From Sulfurihydrogenibium sp. YO3AOP1 (GTDB taxonomy: Bacteria > Aquificota > Aquificia > Aquificales > Hydrogenothermaceae): a DNA stretch of 64,000 nt. This document shows, piece by piece, positions 44,684 to 56,346 of the stretch. The notes beneath the pieces are model-generated. The model made no database searches and had not been told where the DNA came from. It saw only the letters and a program-made list of their open reading frames with translations. Positions within the stretch are counted from its first letter, which is position 1. Each line of letters opens with the position of its first letter. A program made the translations under genes and the position numbers. Where the stretch lies: positions 951,501 through 1,015,500 of the forward strand of contig NC_010730.1 in NCBI RefSeq assembly GCF_000020325.1, written 5' to 3'.

Positions 44684-44866
44684 ATTTTTAAGATAGATTA
44701 AGAAATGTATGTGTAAAGCAAGCTTACTTTTGTTTGGCATCCCGAGGACTTTCTGATGGACTTCCTCTTTAAAAAGTTGAGAAAGCGAAAGACTAAAAGG
44801 CAAAGATTCTACTCTCTGTGCCAAAATGACGATATTGATTTTTGCAAGCATTCTCGTGATATATAA
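44684..44866. repeat. degenerate family-2 MITE before dnaN
   Basis: Traces of the family-2 order are visible: CAAGCTTAC, GGCATCCCGAGGAC, TTAAAAAGTTGAGAAAG, AAGATTCTACTC...AAAATGACGATATTGA and the terminus TTTTTGCAAGCATTCTC. It has more mutations than other copies. The 135 bases from here to dnaN hold no further gene; a promoter for dnaN probably lies there but no clear -35/-10 pair stands out. Confidence 0.68.
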
Positions 44867-45001
44867 AAGAAAATTCCAATACCCAACGTTTGCGAAGAAT
44901 TTGGTGTAGAATACTGGGATTTATATTAGAATCATCTTTAAAGCCCTACCCTTAAAAATGGTAAAATAAATATATTAAATTATTTTTTCAGAGGTTTAAC
45001 G

Positions 45002-46090
45002 ATGAAATTAAAAGCCTATAAAAAAGACCTGCAGGAAGCGTTTAAGAAAGTTATATCAGAAAAGAAAACAGCACTTCCTATCTTAACAAATTTCTTATTA
45101 AAAGCTGAAGATGGAAAACTAACAGTTTACGGAACAGACTTGGAAGTATATACTTCATACTGGATACCTGCAGATGTTGAAGAAGAAGGTTCTCTTTGTG
45201 TAAACTCAAAAAAGATATCAGATATATCAAAAGTTTTAGCACAAAATGAAGCCTTGCTTTATACAGATGGAGAAACTTTAAAAATCACATCAGGAAAAAC
45301 AAAATATAGCCTACCAACCTTTGAAGCTGATGATTTTCCATTGCCTGAAGCCTTTCCATCTGATTTAGCAGTATCAATAAGTGGTAAAGAACTTTTAAAA
45401 GGAATATCTAAAACGATTTATGCTGTTTCAAAGGATGAAAGTAGATTTGCTTTAAATGGTGTTTGTTTTTCCTTTATTAAAGGAAAGCTTGATTTTGTAG
45501 CAACTGATGGTCATAGGCTTGCTTTATACTCTACTGAAATTACTGGAAAAGGACTTGAAGGTAAGTATATCGTTCCACAAAAAGCGTTAAATGAGATTAA
45601 AAAACTTGTAAGTGATGTTGAAGATGTAGAAGTGGCAGTCTCCGGAAGTAGTATATTCTTTAAAGGTTCAAATTATGTTTTATCTGCAAGATTGCTTGAA
45701 GGTGTTTTCCCAGACTATACTCAAGTTATTCCAAATAGCTTTAATATTGAAATAGTCTTATCTAAATCGGAATTGATAGACTCTATAAAGAGAGTTATCA
45801 TTGCAGAAGAAAATGAAAATAAGCCTATAAAGTTGAAATTACTTGATAATAAACTGATTATATCTACACCGCCAACAAGCGATACTTACGCAGAAGATGA
45901 AATAGAAGTAAATTATGATGGCGAGGAGTTTGAGATTGGCTTTAATGGAAAATACATTCTTGAAGCTGTAGATGAGATAGAAGATAAAAACATAGTTGCA
46001 AAATTTATAAATAAAGACTCTCAAACTGTTATTATTCCTGAAAATCCAGAAGAGAGATATTTAGCAGTAGTAATGCCAATGACGATTTAA
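45002..46090 (+). CDS. dnaN: DNA polymerase III beta sliding clamp
   Basis: The 362-residue ring clamp tethers the replicative polymerase. Three repeated clamp folds are visible. Landmarks are EKKTALPILTNFLLKAEDGKL, YGTDLEVYTSYW, ESRFALNGVCF with ATDGHRLALYS, GVFPDYTQVIP, and a C-terminal NPEERYLAVVMPMTI. It precedes gyrB by 17 bp, part of a common replication-gene arrangement, but dnaA is not in the window. Confidence 0.97.
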   Translation: MKLKAYKKDLQEAFKKVISEKKTALPILTNFLLKAEDGKLTVYGTDLEVYTSYWIPADVEEEGSLCVNSKKISDISKVLAQNEALLYTDGETLKITSGKTKYSLPTFEADDFPLPEAFPSDLAVSISGKELLKGISKTIYAVSKDESRFALNGVCFSFIKGKLDFVATDGHRLALYSTEITGKGLEGKYIVPQKALNEIKKLVSDVEDVEVAVSGSSIFFKGSNYVLSARLLEGVFPDYTQVIPNSFNIEIVLSKSELIDSIKRVIIAEENENKPIKLKLLDNKLIISTPPTSDTYAEDEIEVNYDGEEFEIGFNGKYILEAVDEIEDKNIVAKFINKDSQTVIIPENPEERYLAVVMPMTI

Positions 46091-46104
46091 CTTGGAGGTT
46101 ATGA

Positions 46105-48546
<2,442 letters not shown>

Positions 48547-48556
48547 GAGGTTATAG

Positions 48557-49321
48557 TTGAGATTAAAGTTTTTAATAGTCTTGTTGCTTGGGGTTTTCTT
48601 TTTTGATAAAAGTTTTTCACAGGAGCCTAAATATTATGGCTGGGATTTTAAAGTAATAAAAATAAAAGACCATTACTATCTACTTAACCAAGAGGTTTTT
48701 AAGCCTAGAGAAAATGGAGAGTTTGGAGAAAATTATATATACAAAGTAGAAGAGGATACTAATTTTGTTGATTTGGCTTATAAATTAAAAGTTAGCTATT
48801 ATGAATTAAAAGAAGCTAACAAATCTGTCGATCCTTTCAAAGTAGAAAAAGGAACGGTGATCACGATTCCTTTAAAGAAAAAACTTCCGGAGAATTTTAA
48901 CTATAATACTGTTTACGTGTCTTTAAAAGATAAAAGGTTGTATTATCCAATAAAATTGGAAGATGGTGATTATGTAATAACTTTTCCTGTTGGCACAGGA
49001 GACGAAGAATATCCAACTCCAACCGGTGAGTTTGCTATAACAGAGAAAAAAATCAATCCTGATTGGATAGTTCCACCAAGTGCAAGGGCTAATAATCCAA
49101 AATTGCCACCGGTTGTACCTTTTGGAAGTCCGGAAAATGGTCTTGGAACCAGAGCTTTAAGATTAAACGAAAGTTCCTACATGATTCATGGAACAAGTAA
49201 AAGAAGTGAAAAAGGTGTAGGCATGAAAATCTCTTACGGATGTATAGTCATGAGAAATAAAGATATAGAAAGATTATATGATTTAGTAGATTTAAACACA
49301 AAGGTTATCATATTTGAGTGA
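48557..49321 (+). CDS. exported LysM L,D-transpeptidase (YkuD family)
   Basis: This 254-residue protein has a signal peptide (KFLIVLLLGVFFFDKSFSQ), a LysM peptidoglycan-binding domain (about 55-105, YKVEEDTNFVDLAYKLKVSY) and a YkuD domain (about 115-254). The YkuD domain contains PTGEFAITEKK, the catalytic motif start MIHGTSKR and SYGCIVMRN with the active Cys. It forms 3-3 peptidoglycan cross-links or attaches lipoproteins in the periplasm. A TTG start follows AGAGGTTATAG, ten bases after the gyrB stop. Confidence 0.92.
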   Translation: MRLKFLIVLLLGVFFFDKSFSQEPKYYGWDFKVIKIKDHYYLLNQEVFKPRENGEFGENYIYKVEEDTNFVDLAYKLKVSYYELKEANKSVDPFKVEKGTVITIPLKKKLPENFNYNTVYVSLKDKRLYYPIKLEDGDYVITFPVGTGDEEYPTPTGEFAITEKKINPDWIVPPSARANNPKLPPVVPFGSPENGLGTRALRLNESSYMIHGTSKRSEKGVGMKISYGCIVMRNKDIERLYDLVDLNTKVIIFE

Positions 49322-49367
49322 AAAGTTTGTTTATAAAATATTATAAAATTTATAAAAGGAGTTGTAA

Positions 49368-49847
49368 ATGAGAAAAAAAACTTTAATTTACGTGCTATTT
49401 TTAACTATTTTCATAAATATAGGATTTGCCATGTCTGAAAAAAAGCAAAGTACAGATGTCAAACCTTCCAAAAATCAAAATGCTGAAGTAAAAGAAATAG
49501 TAAATATACCAGGATTGATATTTAAAACAGATAAACAGGTTTACTCAAAAGCAGAGCAAGTTTGTTTTACATTAGAAAATCAATCTCAAGCAGAGTACAT
49601 ACTTCCATCTTTAGCACCTTATGCAATTTTTAATAAAGAAAAGCCGGAAGTTGCTATTTACTCTCCTGTATCAGCCCAAGTTATAACACCTTTAAAACCA
49701 AAGGAAGTTAAAAAATGGTGCTGGGATCAAAAAGATATAGAAGGAAAAGAAGTTTCGTCGGGAGATTATTTTGTTAGATTAACAATTTTTGATAAATCAG
49801 GAAAAGTAAGCTTTCTAAAGGCAGATTTTACTATCAAGCTTAAATGA
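49368..49847 (+). CDS. exported BsuPI-like (immunoglobulin-fold) protein
   Basis: This 159-residue protein has a signal peptide (TLIYVLFLTIFINIGFA) and a polar linker. One beta-rich domain from about residue 50 carries VCFTLENQSQAEYILPS, LKPKEVKKWCWDQKD and SSGDYFVRLTIFD, matching the BsuPI-type proteinase-inhibitor/FlgD-like Ig pattern. Two Cys residues could form a disulfide. It overlaps murJ by four bases (ATGA). A role in the cell envelope is inferred from location and export; inhibitor activity is not shown. Confidence 0.72.
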   Translation: MRKKTLIYVLFLTIFINIGFAMSEKKQSTDVKPSKNQNAEVKEIVNIPGLIFKTDKQVYSKAEQVCFTLENQSQAEYILPSLAPYAIFNKEKPEVAIYSPVSAQVITPLKPKEVKKWCWDQKDIEGKEVSSGDYFVRLTIFDKSGKVSFLKADFTIKLK

Positions 49848-51349
49848 AATTTCTAAAAAACACTTTTATATTTTCTATAGCCACACTAATCAGTAGAGTT
49901 TTAGGATATTTGAGGGATGCGGTTGTAGCTTACTACTTTGGAGCAAATCCGGCTACAGATGCTTTCTACGTTGCTTGGAGGCTTCCAAACACCCTCAGAC
50001 AGCTTGTAGCTGAAGGAAGCTTCAACGCTGCATTTATTCCAATCTATACTCAAGAGTACTCAAAATCTTCCGAAAATGCAAAATGGTATGCATCATCATT
50101 GTTTACATATTACACGATAGTTTTGATAGTACTGACTTTATTAGTCATAATTTTTGCTCCTTACTTTGTAAAAATCATAGCTCCCGGATTTGCCAACAAA
50201 GGAAATTTTGACCTTACTGTTGAGCTTGTAAGATGGATTTTTCCTTATCTAATTTTGATAGGTTGGACATCATTCTATATGGCTTTATTAAACACTAAGG
50301 ATAGATTTTTTATTCCGGCAGTAGCACCGGCACTGCTAAATCTTGCCTTTGTGATTACCTCAGTATTTTTGTCATACTCGATGGGAATATACTCATTGGC
50401 AGCTGGGGCTTTACTTGGTGGATTTTTACAGCTAATAATACAATTTCCTCTTGCAATCAAGGAAGGGTTAATCGTAAAACCAACCTTTACAATCCACCCT
50501 GAAATTAAAACAACACTAAAAAAACTTGGGCCGGCGTTTTTATCCTTTGGAGTAAGCCAATTTGCCTTTGTAATAGATACAGTTTTAGCATCTTTTTTAA
50601 TGGCCGGAGCGGTTACTTATCTGTATTATGGAAATAGAATATTTCAGCTTCCACTTGGCGTTTTTATCATTGGACTCGGAAATGCTCTCTTAGTGTCTCT
50701 CTCAAAAAATTATGCAAATAAAGATTTTGAAACTTTTAGAAAAGACCTTACCTTGAGCCTGAAATTTTCTATCTTTATCTCAATGCCAGCAACCATTGGA
50801 ATGATTTTTCTTGGCAAAGAAATCATAGATGTTTTATTAGTAAGAGGTGCTTTTAACGAAAAAGATGCTCAGCTAACATACTACGCTTTGATTGGTTATG
50901 GTCTTGGACTTCTTGGATACTCTTTAACAAGACCATTCAAAAGTGCCTTTTTTGCAATGGGAGACACTAAAACACCCCTTTACTCAACCATGATTGGGAT
51001 TATGGGAAGTATTATCTCTGCTATTGTTTTAACATTTATCTTAAACTTTGGCGTTTTTGGTCTTGCCTTTGCTTCATCTCTCGGTGGATATATAAACACA
51101 ATCTATCTTTACAAGCATTTTAAAATGAAGATAGATTTAAAAGAAATTTTTAAGACATTTATAAAAGTATCCATTGCCGGCTTTATTATGATTCTCTTTA
51201 TAGAGGCTTTAAAGTTTTTTGTTTTTAATACGTTTATAGTTGTATTTGTTGGGATTTTAATAAGTAGCATTGTATATTTGTTTGTTAATTATTTATTGAA
51301 AGAAGATACAACGATTTTGTTTGTTAATATTGTTAAGAGAAAGTTGTAA
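49844..51349 (+). CDS. murJ: lipid II flippase MurJ (MviN)
   Basis: MurJ moves lipid II across the inner membrane for peptidoglycan growth. The 501-residue protein has about 14 hydrophobic helices and the MOP-superfamily motifs SRVLGYLRDAVVAYYFGANPATDAF, RLPNTLRQLVAEGSFNAAFIPIY, and YYGNRIFQLPLGVFIIGLGNALLVSLS. It follows an L,D-transpeptidase and an exported protein, so a cell-wall cluster is plausible. Repeats and a composite IS lie downstream. Confidence 0.95.
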   Translation: MKFLKNTFIFSIATLISRVLGYLRDAVVAYYFGANPATDAFYVAWRLPNTLRQLVAEGSFNAAFIPIYTQEYSKSSENAKWYASSLFTYYTIVLIVLTLLVIIFAPYFVKIIAPGFANKGNFDLTVELVRWIFPYLILIGWTSFYMALLNTKDRFFIPAVAPALLNLAFVITSVFLSYSMGIYSLAAGALLGGFLQLIIQFPLAIKEGLIVKPTFTIHPEIKTTLKKLGPAFLSFGVSQFAFVIDTVLASFLMAGAVTYLYYGNRIFQLPLGVFIIGLGNALLVSLSKNYANKDFETFRKDLTLSLKFSIFISMPATIGMIFLGKEIIDVLLVRGAFNEKDAQLTYYALIGYGLGLLGYSLTRPFKSAFFAMGDTKTPLYSTMIGIMGSIISAIVLTFILNFGVFGLAFASSLGGYINTIYLYKHFKMKIDLKEIFKTFIKVSIAGFIMILFIEALKFFVFNTFIVVFVGILISSIVYLFVNYLLKEDTTILFVNIVKRKL

Positions 51350-51399
51350 ATTTAAATTTTGTTTAAGTTAAAATAGATATGGGAATATTTATGATAGAT

Positions 51400-51604
51400 T
51401 TCAAAAAGAATTATTGAGATTCTTCGCTGTAGCTTTAGAATGATACATTATTAACTTTTGTCATCGTATATTCCTGAGGACTTTAGCCGAAGGATCTTCT
51501 TCTTAAGTTTTATAAAAATCCTCAATTTTTCACACAAGATATTTGAGTGTGATATACATGATAAGATATAGCAAAAAATTTTTTAAAACAGCCTCATACA
51601 CAAT
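51400..51604. repeat. MITE fragments before the composite IS
   Basis: GAGATTCTTCGCTG...AGAATGATAC (about 51417) and GTCATCGTATATTCCTGAGG...CGAAGGATCT (about 51459) are module copies. They are followed by a family-1-like end (TTTTTCACACAAGATA near 51527-51543) and a family-2-like end (TTTTTTAAAACAGCCTCATAC near 51580). The rve-type IS begins at once after. Confidence 0.72.
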
Positions 51605-51674
51605 TGTATAAGCTAAAAGAAATATGGGAAAATATAATATAAGAATTTAAAATTATGAAAATCGGGGGATAAAG

Positions 51675-52330
51675 ATGAGAAAGAGAATAGGAGCATCTAC
51701 CTACATTCAGAGAATTAATACACTTGAAAGAAAGCTTTTAAAACAAGTAAAAGAATTAGATGATGTTATGGAAAAACATCCAGAAATAATCTTTAGATTG
51801 CAAGTTGTAGAGTTTGCTTTAAAACATTCAGTGAAGATTGCAGTTGAAGCTTTTGGTGTATCAAAATCTACCATATACAGATGGATTAAAGAGTATAAAA
51901 GCAGTAATAACAATCTCGTATCTCTTAAAAATCGTTATATATCAAAAAAAGGAATGAAATTAGAAAAATTACAAAAAATAACAGAAAAACATAAACAATT
52001 AGTTTTAGAAATAAGAAAGAAACATCCTAAGCTTGGGAAAGAAAAAATAAAGGTTTTACTTGATAAACTCTGCAAGCAGCACAATATTCCTACGATATCT
52101 GCAAGTTCAATTGGAAATATAATAAAAATGCTTAAAGAGGAAAGGAAGTTAAATCATGAGTACGCCAGGCAAAGAATCTCAATCAACGGAAGAACTGGAA
52201 AGCTAACAATAAAAGAAAGTAGAAAGAAAACAAAGAAAGATAGATATAAAGACAAAAAACCAACAAAACCAGGAGAATTGGTACAAATAGATACAAAGCA
52301 TGAATATGTAAATGGTAGAAAAGTTTATAT
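51675..52330 (+). pseudogene. rve-superfamily transposase, 5' part, second copy
   Basis: It is nearly identical to 26118-26773, with few base changes (for example Ala for Thr at residue 7). The IS256 junction falls at the same base after GRKVYI. It contains the helix-turn-helix and the first catalytic Asp only. Confidence 0.82.
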
Positions 52331-53629
52331 CTTGAGACTTGTCAATAATTTTGTGTCTGGACTGAAAACTTTTTATTAAACAATTGTAAAATTTCATAAG
52401 AAGCTCCTTTAAAAGCAGGTATAGGTTTTTTCCATTTTCCATTCTTTAAATTATCTCTCTGTATAAGCAGATTTATCTCAAGAATGTCTACAGATTGAAA
52501 ATATCCACCTAAATTTATTCTTACCTTCTCTATCATGCTATTAACACTTTCAACTGGATTTGTTGTGTATATGTGTTTTCTTAGATTTTCTGGATATTTT
52601 TAAAAAACATAAGTATCTCTCTTTGTTAGATTGAATATGTTTTATAAAGCTTGGATATTTAGATTTAAATCTACTACATAAATCATCTAATTTTTCTAAT
52701 CCATCTTCATAATCTAAGCTGTTTTCTTTTATGTTTTTTAATTCTTTGTTAAATACTTGTGAATCTTCTTTATCCATCTGATTTCTAACGTTTCTTTGTA
52801 AATGGACTAAACATAGCTGATGGTCTGTAAAAGGAAACAGTGTTTCTATGGCTTTTGATATCCCAGGAAAATCATCACTTACTATAAGCATTATCCTTTT
52901 TAGTCCTCTATCTATTAAATCATTGAATACTTTTATCCAGTCTGCTTTGTTTTCACTACTGAAAAATGTGTAAAATCCAAATATATCTTTATTTCCTTGT
53001 AAATCTATTCCAAGAACTACATAAACAGAAGCTTTCCTAATTTTGTTTTTTTCTTTTATATCACAGTGATATGCATCTATATACAGTACAAATGCATCCG
53101 ATGGAAGCTCTCTTGTTTTAAAGCCACTCAAGTCTTTCTATAAGCTGTTTTTTGATTGCATCCATATGTTGTTTTGAGTAGTTTAAGCCCAAGCTTTTTA
53201 ATGTAGAATCTATCTTGCTTTCTGAGTATCCATTGGATACCAAACTCATAAGAAGGTCTATATAATCTTCATTAACTCTTTTATAAGGGTCAGGTAATAT
53301 TTGTGGTCTAAATTTACCCTTTCTATCTCTTGGGACATTTATGTTAAGCTTGAAAGAACCAGTATTTAGGCTTCTTTCATAATACCCATTTGCTTTGTTA
53401 TCATCGTCATTTTCAAGGAAGAAATTTCTTTCCTGATTCATAATCAGTTCCACAACAGATTCTAAAAGTTTTCTTATACCTATCTTTTCTTGAGTTGTTA
53501 TACCGTTTGGGAAAAGTTCTTTTACTAATTCTTCGGTAGATCTGTCTAATATTTTTTCAAAGTATTCTTTCTTATCCATTACTATTCCTCCTTATAATTT
53601 TATTTAGACACAACATTATTTTAACTCCC
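52331..53629 (-). mobile_element. IS256-family element, copy C
   Basis: This 1.3-kb copy on the minus strand has ends as in copies A and B. Its left junction equals that of copy B, while the right junction is in a different part of the host transposase gene. Confidence 0.85.
52342..53579 (-). pseudogene. IS256 transposase, copy C
   Basis: The N-terminal frame is the best of the three copies: 153 residues from MDKKEYFEKILDRS through FKLNINVPRDRKGKF to QLIERLEWL, then stop. The next frame overlaps it (from SGFKTRELPSDAF) and runs 193 residues, until an extra A near 52600 ends it (FLKISRKSKKTHIHN). The C-terminal part is in a third frame. A +1 shift at GAG-T-GGC would join the first two frames. 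Confidence 0.88.
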
Positions 53630-54323
53630 TCTGCAAAAGTTCAATTGGAAATATAATAAAAATGCTTAAAGAGGAAAGGAAGTTAAATCATGAGTACGCC
53701 AGGCAAAGAATCTCAATCAACGGAAGAACTGGAAAGCTAATAGTGAAAGAAGATAAAAAGAAAACAAAGAAAGATAGATATAAAGACAAAAAACCAACAA
53801 AACCAGGAGAATTGGTACAAATAGATACAAAGCATGAATATGTAAATGGTAGAAAAGTTTATATATTTGTAGCCAAGGATGTAAAAACAAGAATCTCTTT
53901 TACTTTTGCATATGACAGGCTAAACAGTAAAAACGCAAAGGACTTTTTAGAGAAATTAATAAAAGCAATACCATTTGAGATAAAAGGTATACAAACAGAT
54001 AATGGCAGTGAATTCTTAGGCGAGTTTAGCAAAGCAGCAGAGAAAAAAGAAATAAAACATTATTTTAACTATCCAAGATATCCAAAAGGACAAGCATATG
54101 TAGAGAGAATGAATAGGACATTACAGGATGAATTTATCATGTACTACGAAGATTATGAATTAAAAGATGTTTATGAGTTTAATAAAAAATGATGGAGTAT
54201 ATGCTATGGTATAACATAGAAAGACCTCATCATAGTTTAAACAAAAAATCACCTATTGCATACTTTTGTGATATTATAAATTCAAGAAAATCGGAATTTT
54301 CCCAAACTGGTATGACCTATACA
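53630..54323 (+). pseudogene. rve-superfamily transposase, 3' part
   Basis: The open frame 53662-54192 holds the DDE core: first Asp in QIDTKHEYV, second in IQTDNGSEFLGEF and Glu in QAYVERMNRTLQDEF. A missing base in an A-run near 54185 moves the end (MEYMLWYNIERPHHSLNKKSPIAYF) to another frame. It lacks the N-terminal DNA-binding region and cannot work alone. Confidence 0.84.
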
Positions 54324-54387
54324 ATAAATTTACAAGCTTAAAAAAATCCTGTATAATATTACAGAATTAAATATAATGGAGGAGCAA

Positions 54388-55011
54388 ATGGAACAGCATG
54401 TTATAATGGCTCTTACAGTGTTAATAGTGGTTCCGGTTATATTTACTATTTTTGCAAAAAAGCCATCATTAATACCGACACCTATTCAAAACGTATTTGA
54501 GATATACATAGAATTTATAGATAATCTTATAAAAGAAAATATGGGTGAAAAAGGTAGAAAATACTTTCCATTGATAGCATCAATTGGATTGTTTGTATTC
54601 TTTGGAAACTTGCTTGGAATTATACCAGGTTTAGAATCTCCAACAGCAAACTTAAACACAACAATGGCTCTTGCTCTTTTAGTGTTCTTTATATACAACT
54701 TTGAAGGCATTAGAGAAAATGGTATTGGCTATTTTAAACACTTTTTAGGTCCTGTTCCTGCAATGGCTCCGGTATTTGTTATCATAGAACTTCTTAGCCA
54801 TCTTAGCAGACCAGTAACATTGGCTCTTCGTCTTTTTGCAAACATGACAGGTGGTGAGCTTATAAGCGTTGTTTTAATCATGCTTGTTCCATTCCTAATT
54901 CCAATGCCAGTTATGCTAATTCACTTAATAGCTGTATTCTTGCAAACATACGTTTTTGTAGTCTTGACAACTGTTTACATCGCTGGTGCTATTACTCATG
55001 CTGAACATTAA
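54388..55011 (+). CDS. atpB: F1Fo ATP synthase subunit a
   Basis: Subunit a forms the proton half-channels beside the c-ring. The ATG at 54388 is chosen: an earlier ATG (54376) sits in ATGGAGGAG, which is itself the ribosome site. The 207-residue protein has about five helices, with the essential Arg in SRPVTLALRLFANMTGGEL and a conserved C-terminal helix VFLQTYVFVVLTTVYI. It is followed by a Usp-like gene and atpE. The composite IS upstream leaves only about 65 bp for a native promoter. Confidence 0.95.
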   Translation: MEQHVIMALTVLIVVPVIFTIFAKKPSLIPTPIQNVFEIYIEFIDNLIKENMGEKGRKYFPLIASIGLFVFFGNLLGIIPGLESPTANLNTTMALALLVFFIYNFEGIRENGIGYFKHFLGPVPAMAPVFVIIELLSHLSRPVTLALRLFANMTGGELISVVLIMLVPFLIPMPVMLIHLIAVFLQTYVFVVLTTVYIAGAITHAEH

Positions 55012-55023
55012 TGGAGGATAATA

Positions 55024-55425
55024 ATGGTTGAAATAAAAAAGATTTTTATAAACTTTCAGTTTAACAACATCTCTTTAAAAGCCTTAGAAATTGCAAAAGA
55101 CTTAGCTAATAAATATAACAGTCAGCTTGTCATTTTCCATGAAATAGAAGATGTGTATATGATGAAAAAATTTGCAGTAAGCTTTGGATTGCCTGTTCCA
55201 CCGGATATTGAAGAAAAAAATAAAACCTCTGCTAAAAATAGGATAGAAGATTTATTAACCGATTTTTCTAAGGATGTTAAAATAATAGTCGATATATCAG
55301 ACAGTGTAAAAAATTCACTTCCAAAATTTGTTAAAGAGGAAAGCCCAGATCTGGTTATAATAACGGAAGATTACGAATACTTAGCTAAAAAAATAGAATC
55401 AAATGTCTTTATTGTAAAAAAATAA
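55024..55425 (+). CDS. universal stress protein (UspA) family, between atpB and atpE
   Basis: The 133-residue protein has the start KKIFINFQFNNISLKALEIAKDLANKY, the middle ITDFSKDVKIIVDISDSV-like region and the end PDLVIITEDYEYLA of the UspA fold. The classic ATP-binding G-2x-G-9x-G(S/T) loop near the C-terminus is not clearly present, so it may be a non-ATP-binding form. Spacing of 12 and 25 bp to its neighbours implies one transcript with the ATP synthase genes. Confidence 0.78.
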   Translation: MVEIKKIFINFQFNNISLKALEIAKDLANKYNSQLVIFHEIEDVYMMKKFAVSFGLPVPPDIEEKNKTSAKNRIEDLLTDFSKDVKIIVDISDSVKNSLPKFVKEESPDLVIITEDYEYLAKKIESNVFIVKK

Positions 55426-55450
55426 TTACTTATAGGAGGTTGTATTAATA

Positions 55451-55795
55451 ATGGTTAAGTTCTCAAAAGTGTTGATGTTGATGGTTTTAGCAGGAACGGT
55501 TTCTGCTGCGTTTGCTGCAGAAGGTGACCCAATGGCAAGAGCTGTATTTTACGGTGCGTTAGCTATCGGCGCTGGCGTTGCTATCGGTGCAGCTGCAGGT
55601 GGTGGTGCTGCTGGTCTTGGAAATGCAATCAGAGGTGTTCTTGAAGGAATGGCAAGAAACCCTAACATGGGTCCAAAATTATTAACAACTATGTTCATTG
55701 GTATGGCATTAATAGAAACGTTCGTTCTCTATGCATTACTTATCGCAATTATATTTATCTTTACTGGTATTTTCGATTCAAAAGCAGGCTTCTAA
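55451..55795 (+). CDS. atpE: F1Fo ATP synthase subunit c with N-terminal signal peptide
   Basis: The 114-residue precursor opens with a signal peptide ([22 protein letters not shown]). A two-helix c subunit follows: a Gly/Ala-rich first helix, the polar loop EGMARNP, and a second helix with the ion-binding E89 in [16 protein letters not shown]. The residues around it suit protons better than sodium. A signal peptide on subunit c is known from Aquifex and relatives. A hairpin terminator follows. Confidence 0.95.
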   Translation: MVKFSKVLMLMVLAGTVSAAFAAEGDPMARAVFYGALAIGAGVAIGAAAGGGAAGLGNAIRGVLEGMARNPNMGPKLLTTMFIGMALIETFVLYALLIAIIFIFTGIFDSKAGF

Positions 55796-55821
55796 GATAA
55801 ATTTTAGCTTAAAAATTTGTT

Positions 55822-55852
55822 GGCAGCCATAAAAGGCTGCCTTATTTTATTT
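55822..55852 (+). terminator. intrinsic terminator after atpE
   Basis: GGCAGCC and GGCTGCC form a perfect 7-bp GC-rich stem around the loop ATAAAA, followed by TTATTTTATTTT. It lies 26 bases after the atpE stop and just before rpmH. Some read-through into rpmH would be possible. Confidence 0.9.
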
Positions 55853-55870
55853 TATAGGAGGTGTATAGAA

Positions 55871-56017
55871 ATGGCAAATATGAAAGCAAAATCTCATTTA
55901 TCAAATAAGAAAAGAAAGAGAGCTTCTGGATTTCTTGCAAGAATGAAAACTAAAGCCGGAAGAAAAATCTTAGCAAGAAGAAGAGCAAAAGGAAGAAAAC
56001 GCATCGCTATCAAGTAA
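55871..56017 (+). CDS. rpmH: 50S ribosomal protein L34
   Basis: This small, very basic protein of 48 residues has the L34 core [30 protein letters not shown]. The ATG at 55871 is chosen for the ATAGGAGGTG site upstream; an in-frame start at 55817 would pass through the terminator region. The N-terminus ([13 protein letters not shown]) differs from the usual MKRTYQPS. It heads rpmH-rnpA-yidD-yidC-mnmE, and its stop is directly followed by the rnpA ATG. Confidence 0.95.
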   Translation: MANMKAKSHLSNKKRKRASGFLARMKTKAGRKILARRRAKGRKRIAIK

Positions 56018-56346
56018 ATGATCACATTAAAAAAAAAGACATACAAAATGTTTTTTCTAATAAACAAATTGTAGATAATGAAGATTTTTTAGTGGTTTAC
56101 CTGAAAAACGATCAAGAAAAATCAAGGTATGCTTTTGTAGCTTCAAAAAAAAACTTTAAAAAATCCGTAGATAGAAATAGAGCAAAAAGACTACTAAGAG
56201 AAGCCGTAAGGCTTCGTCTTAACTTATTAGATAATCTTAAATATGATATGATTTTTATAGCAAAAAAAAGTATTTTAAATAAAAAAATTTATGATATCCT
56301 ATCTCAACTTAACACAGTAATAGGAAAGCTAAAAAATAATGATTAA
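56018..56346 (+). CDS. rnpA: ribonuclease P protein component, apparent frameshift in an A9 run
   Basis: RnpA helps the RNase P RNA mature tRNA 5' ends. From the ATG at 56018 the frame gives MITLKKK, then an A9 tract (56029-56037). One base out of frame, the typical RnpA text continues: DIQNVFSNKQIVDNEDFLVVYLKND, RYAFVASKKNFKKSVDRNRAKRLLREAVRL. One A more (or two fewer) would restore a normal ~109-residue RnpA. Without the shift, only a GTG at 56092 could start a truncated 84-residue form lacking part of the first strand. Transcriptional slippage, real damage, or a sequence error are all possible. Confidence 0.85.

Larger units (their letters stand above)
51605..54323 (+). mobile_element. rve-type IS (IS481-like) carrying an IS256 copy; chimeric
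   Basis: The left end is TGTATAAGCTAAAAG and the right end is the complement of TGTATAGGTCATACC. Both lead inward to GGGAAAA, so they are terminal inverted repeats. The transposase gene is cut by IS256 at 52331. After the IS256 it resumes about 234 bp upstream of the cut (TCTGCAAAAGTTCAATTGG at 53630), so that stretch is present on both sides. This cannot come from a simple insertion; two IS copies joined through IS256 is the likely history. It lies directly upstream of atpB. Confidence 0.82.

Noticed and set aside
44866-45001. Replication origin upstream of dnaN
   Set aside because: No dnaA gene and no cluster of DnaA boxes (TTATCCACA-like) is visible; the gap mostly holds a MITE and a short promoter region.
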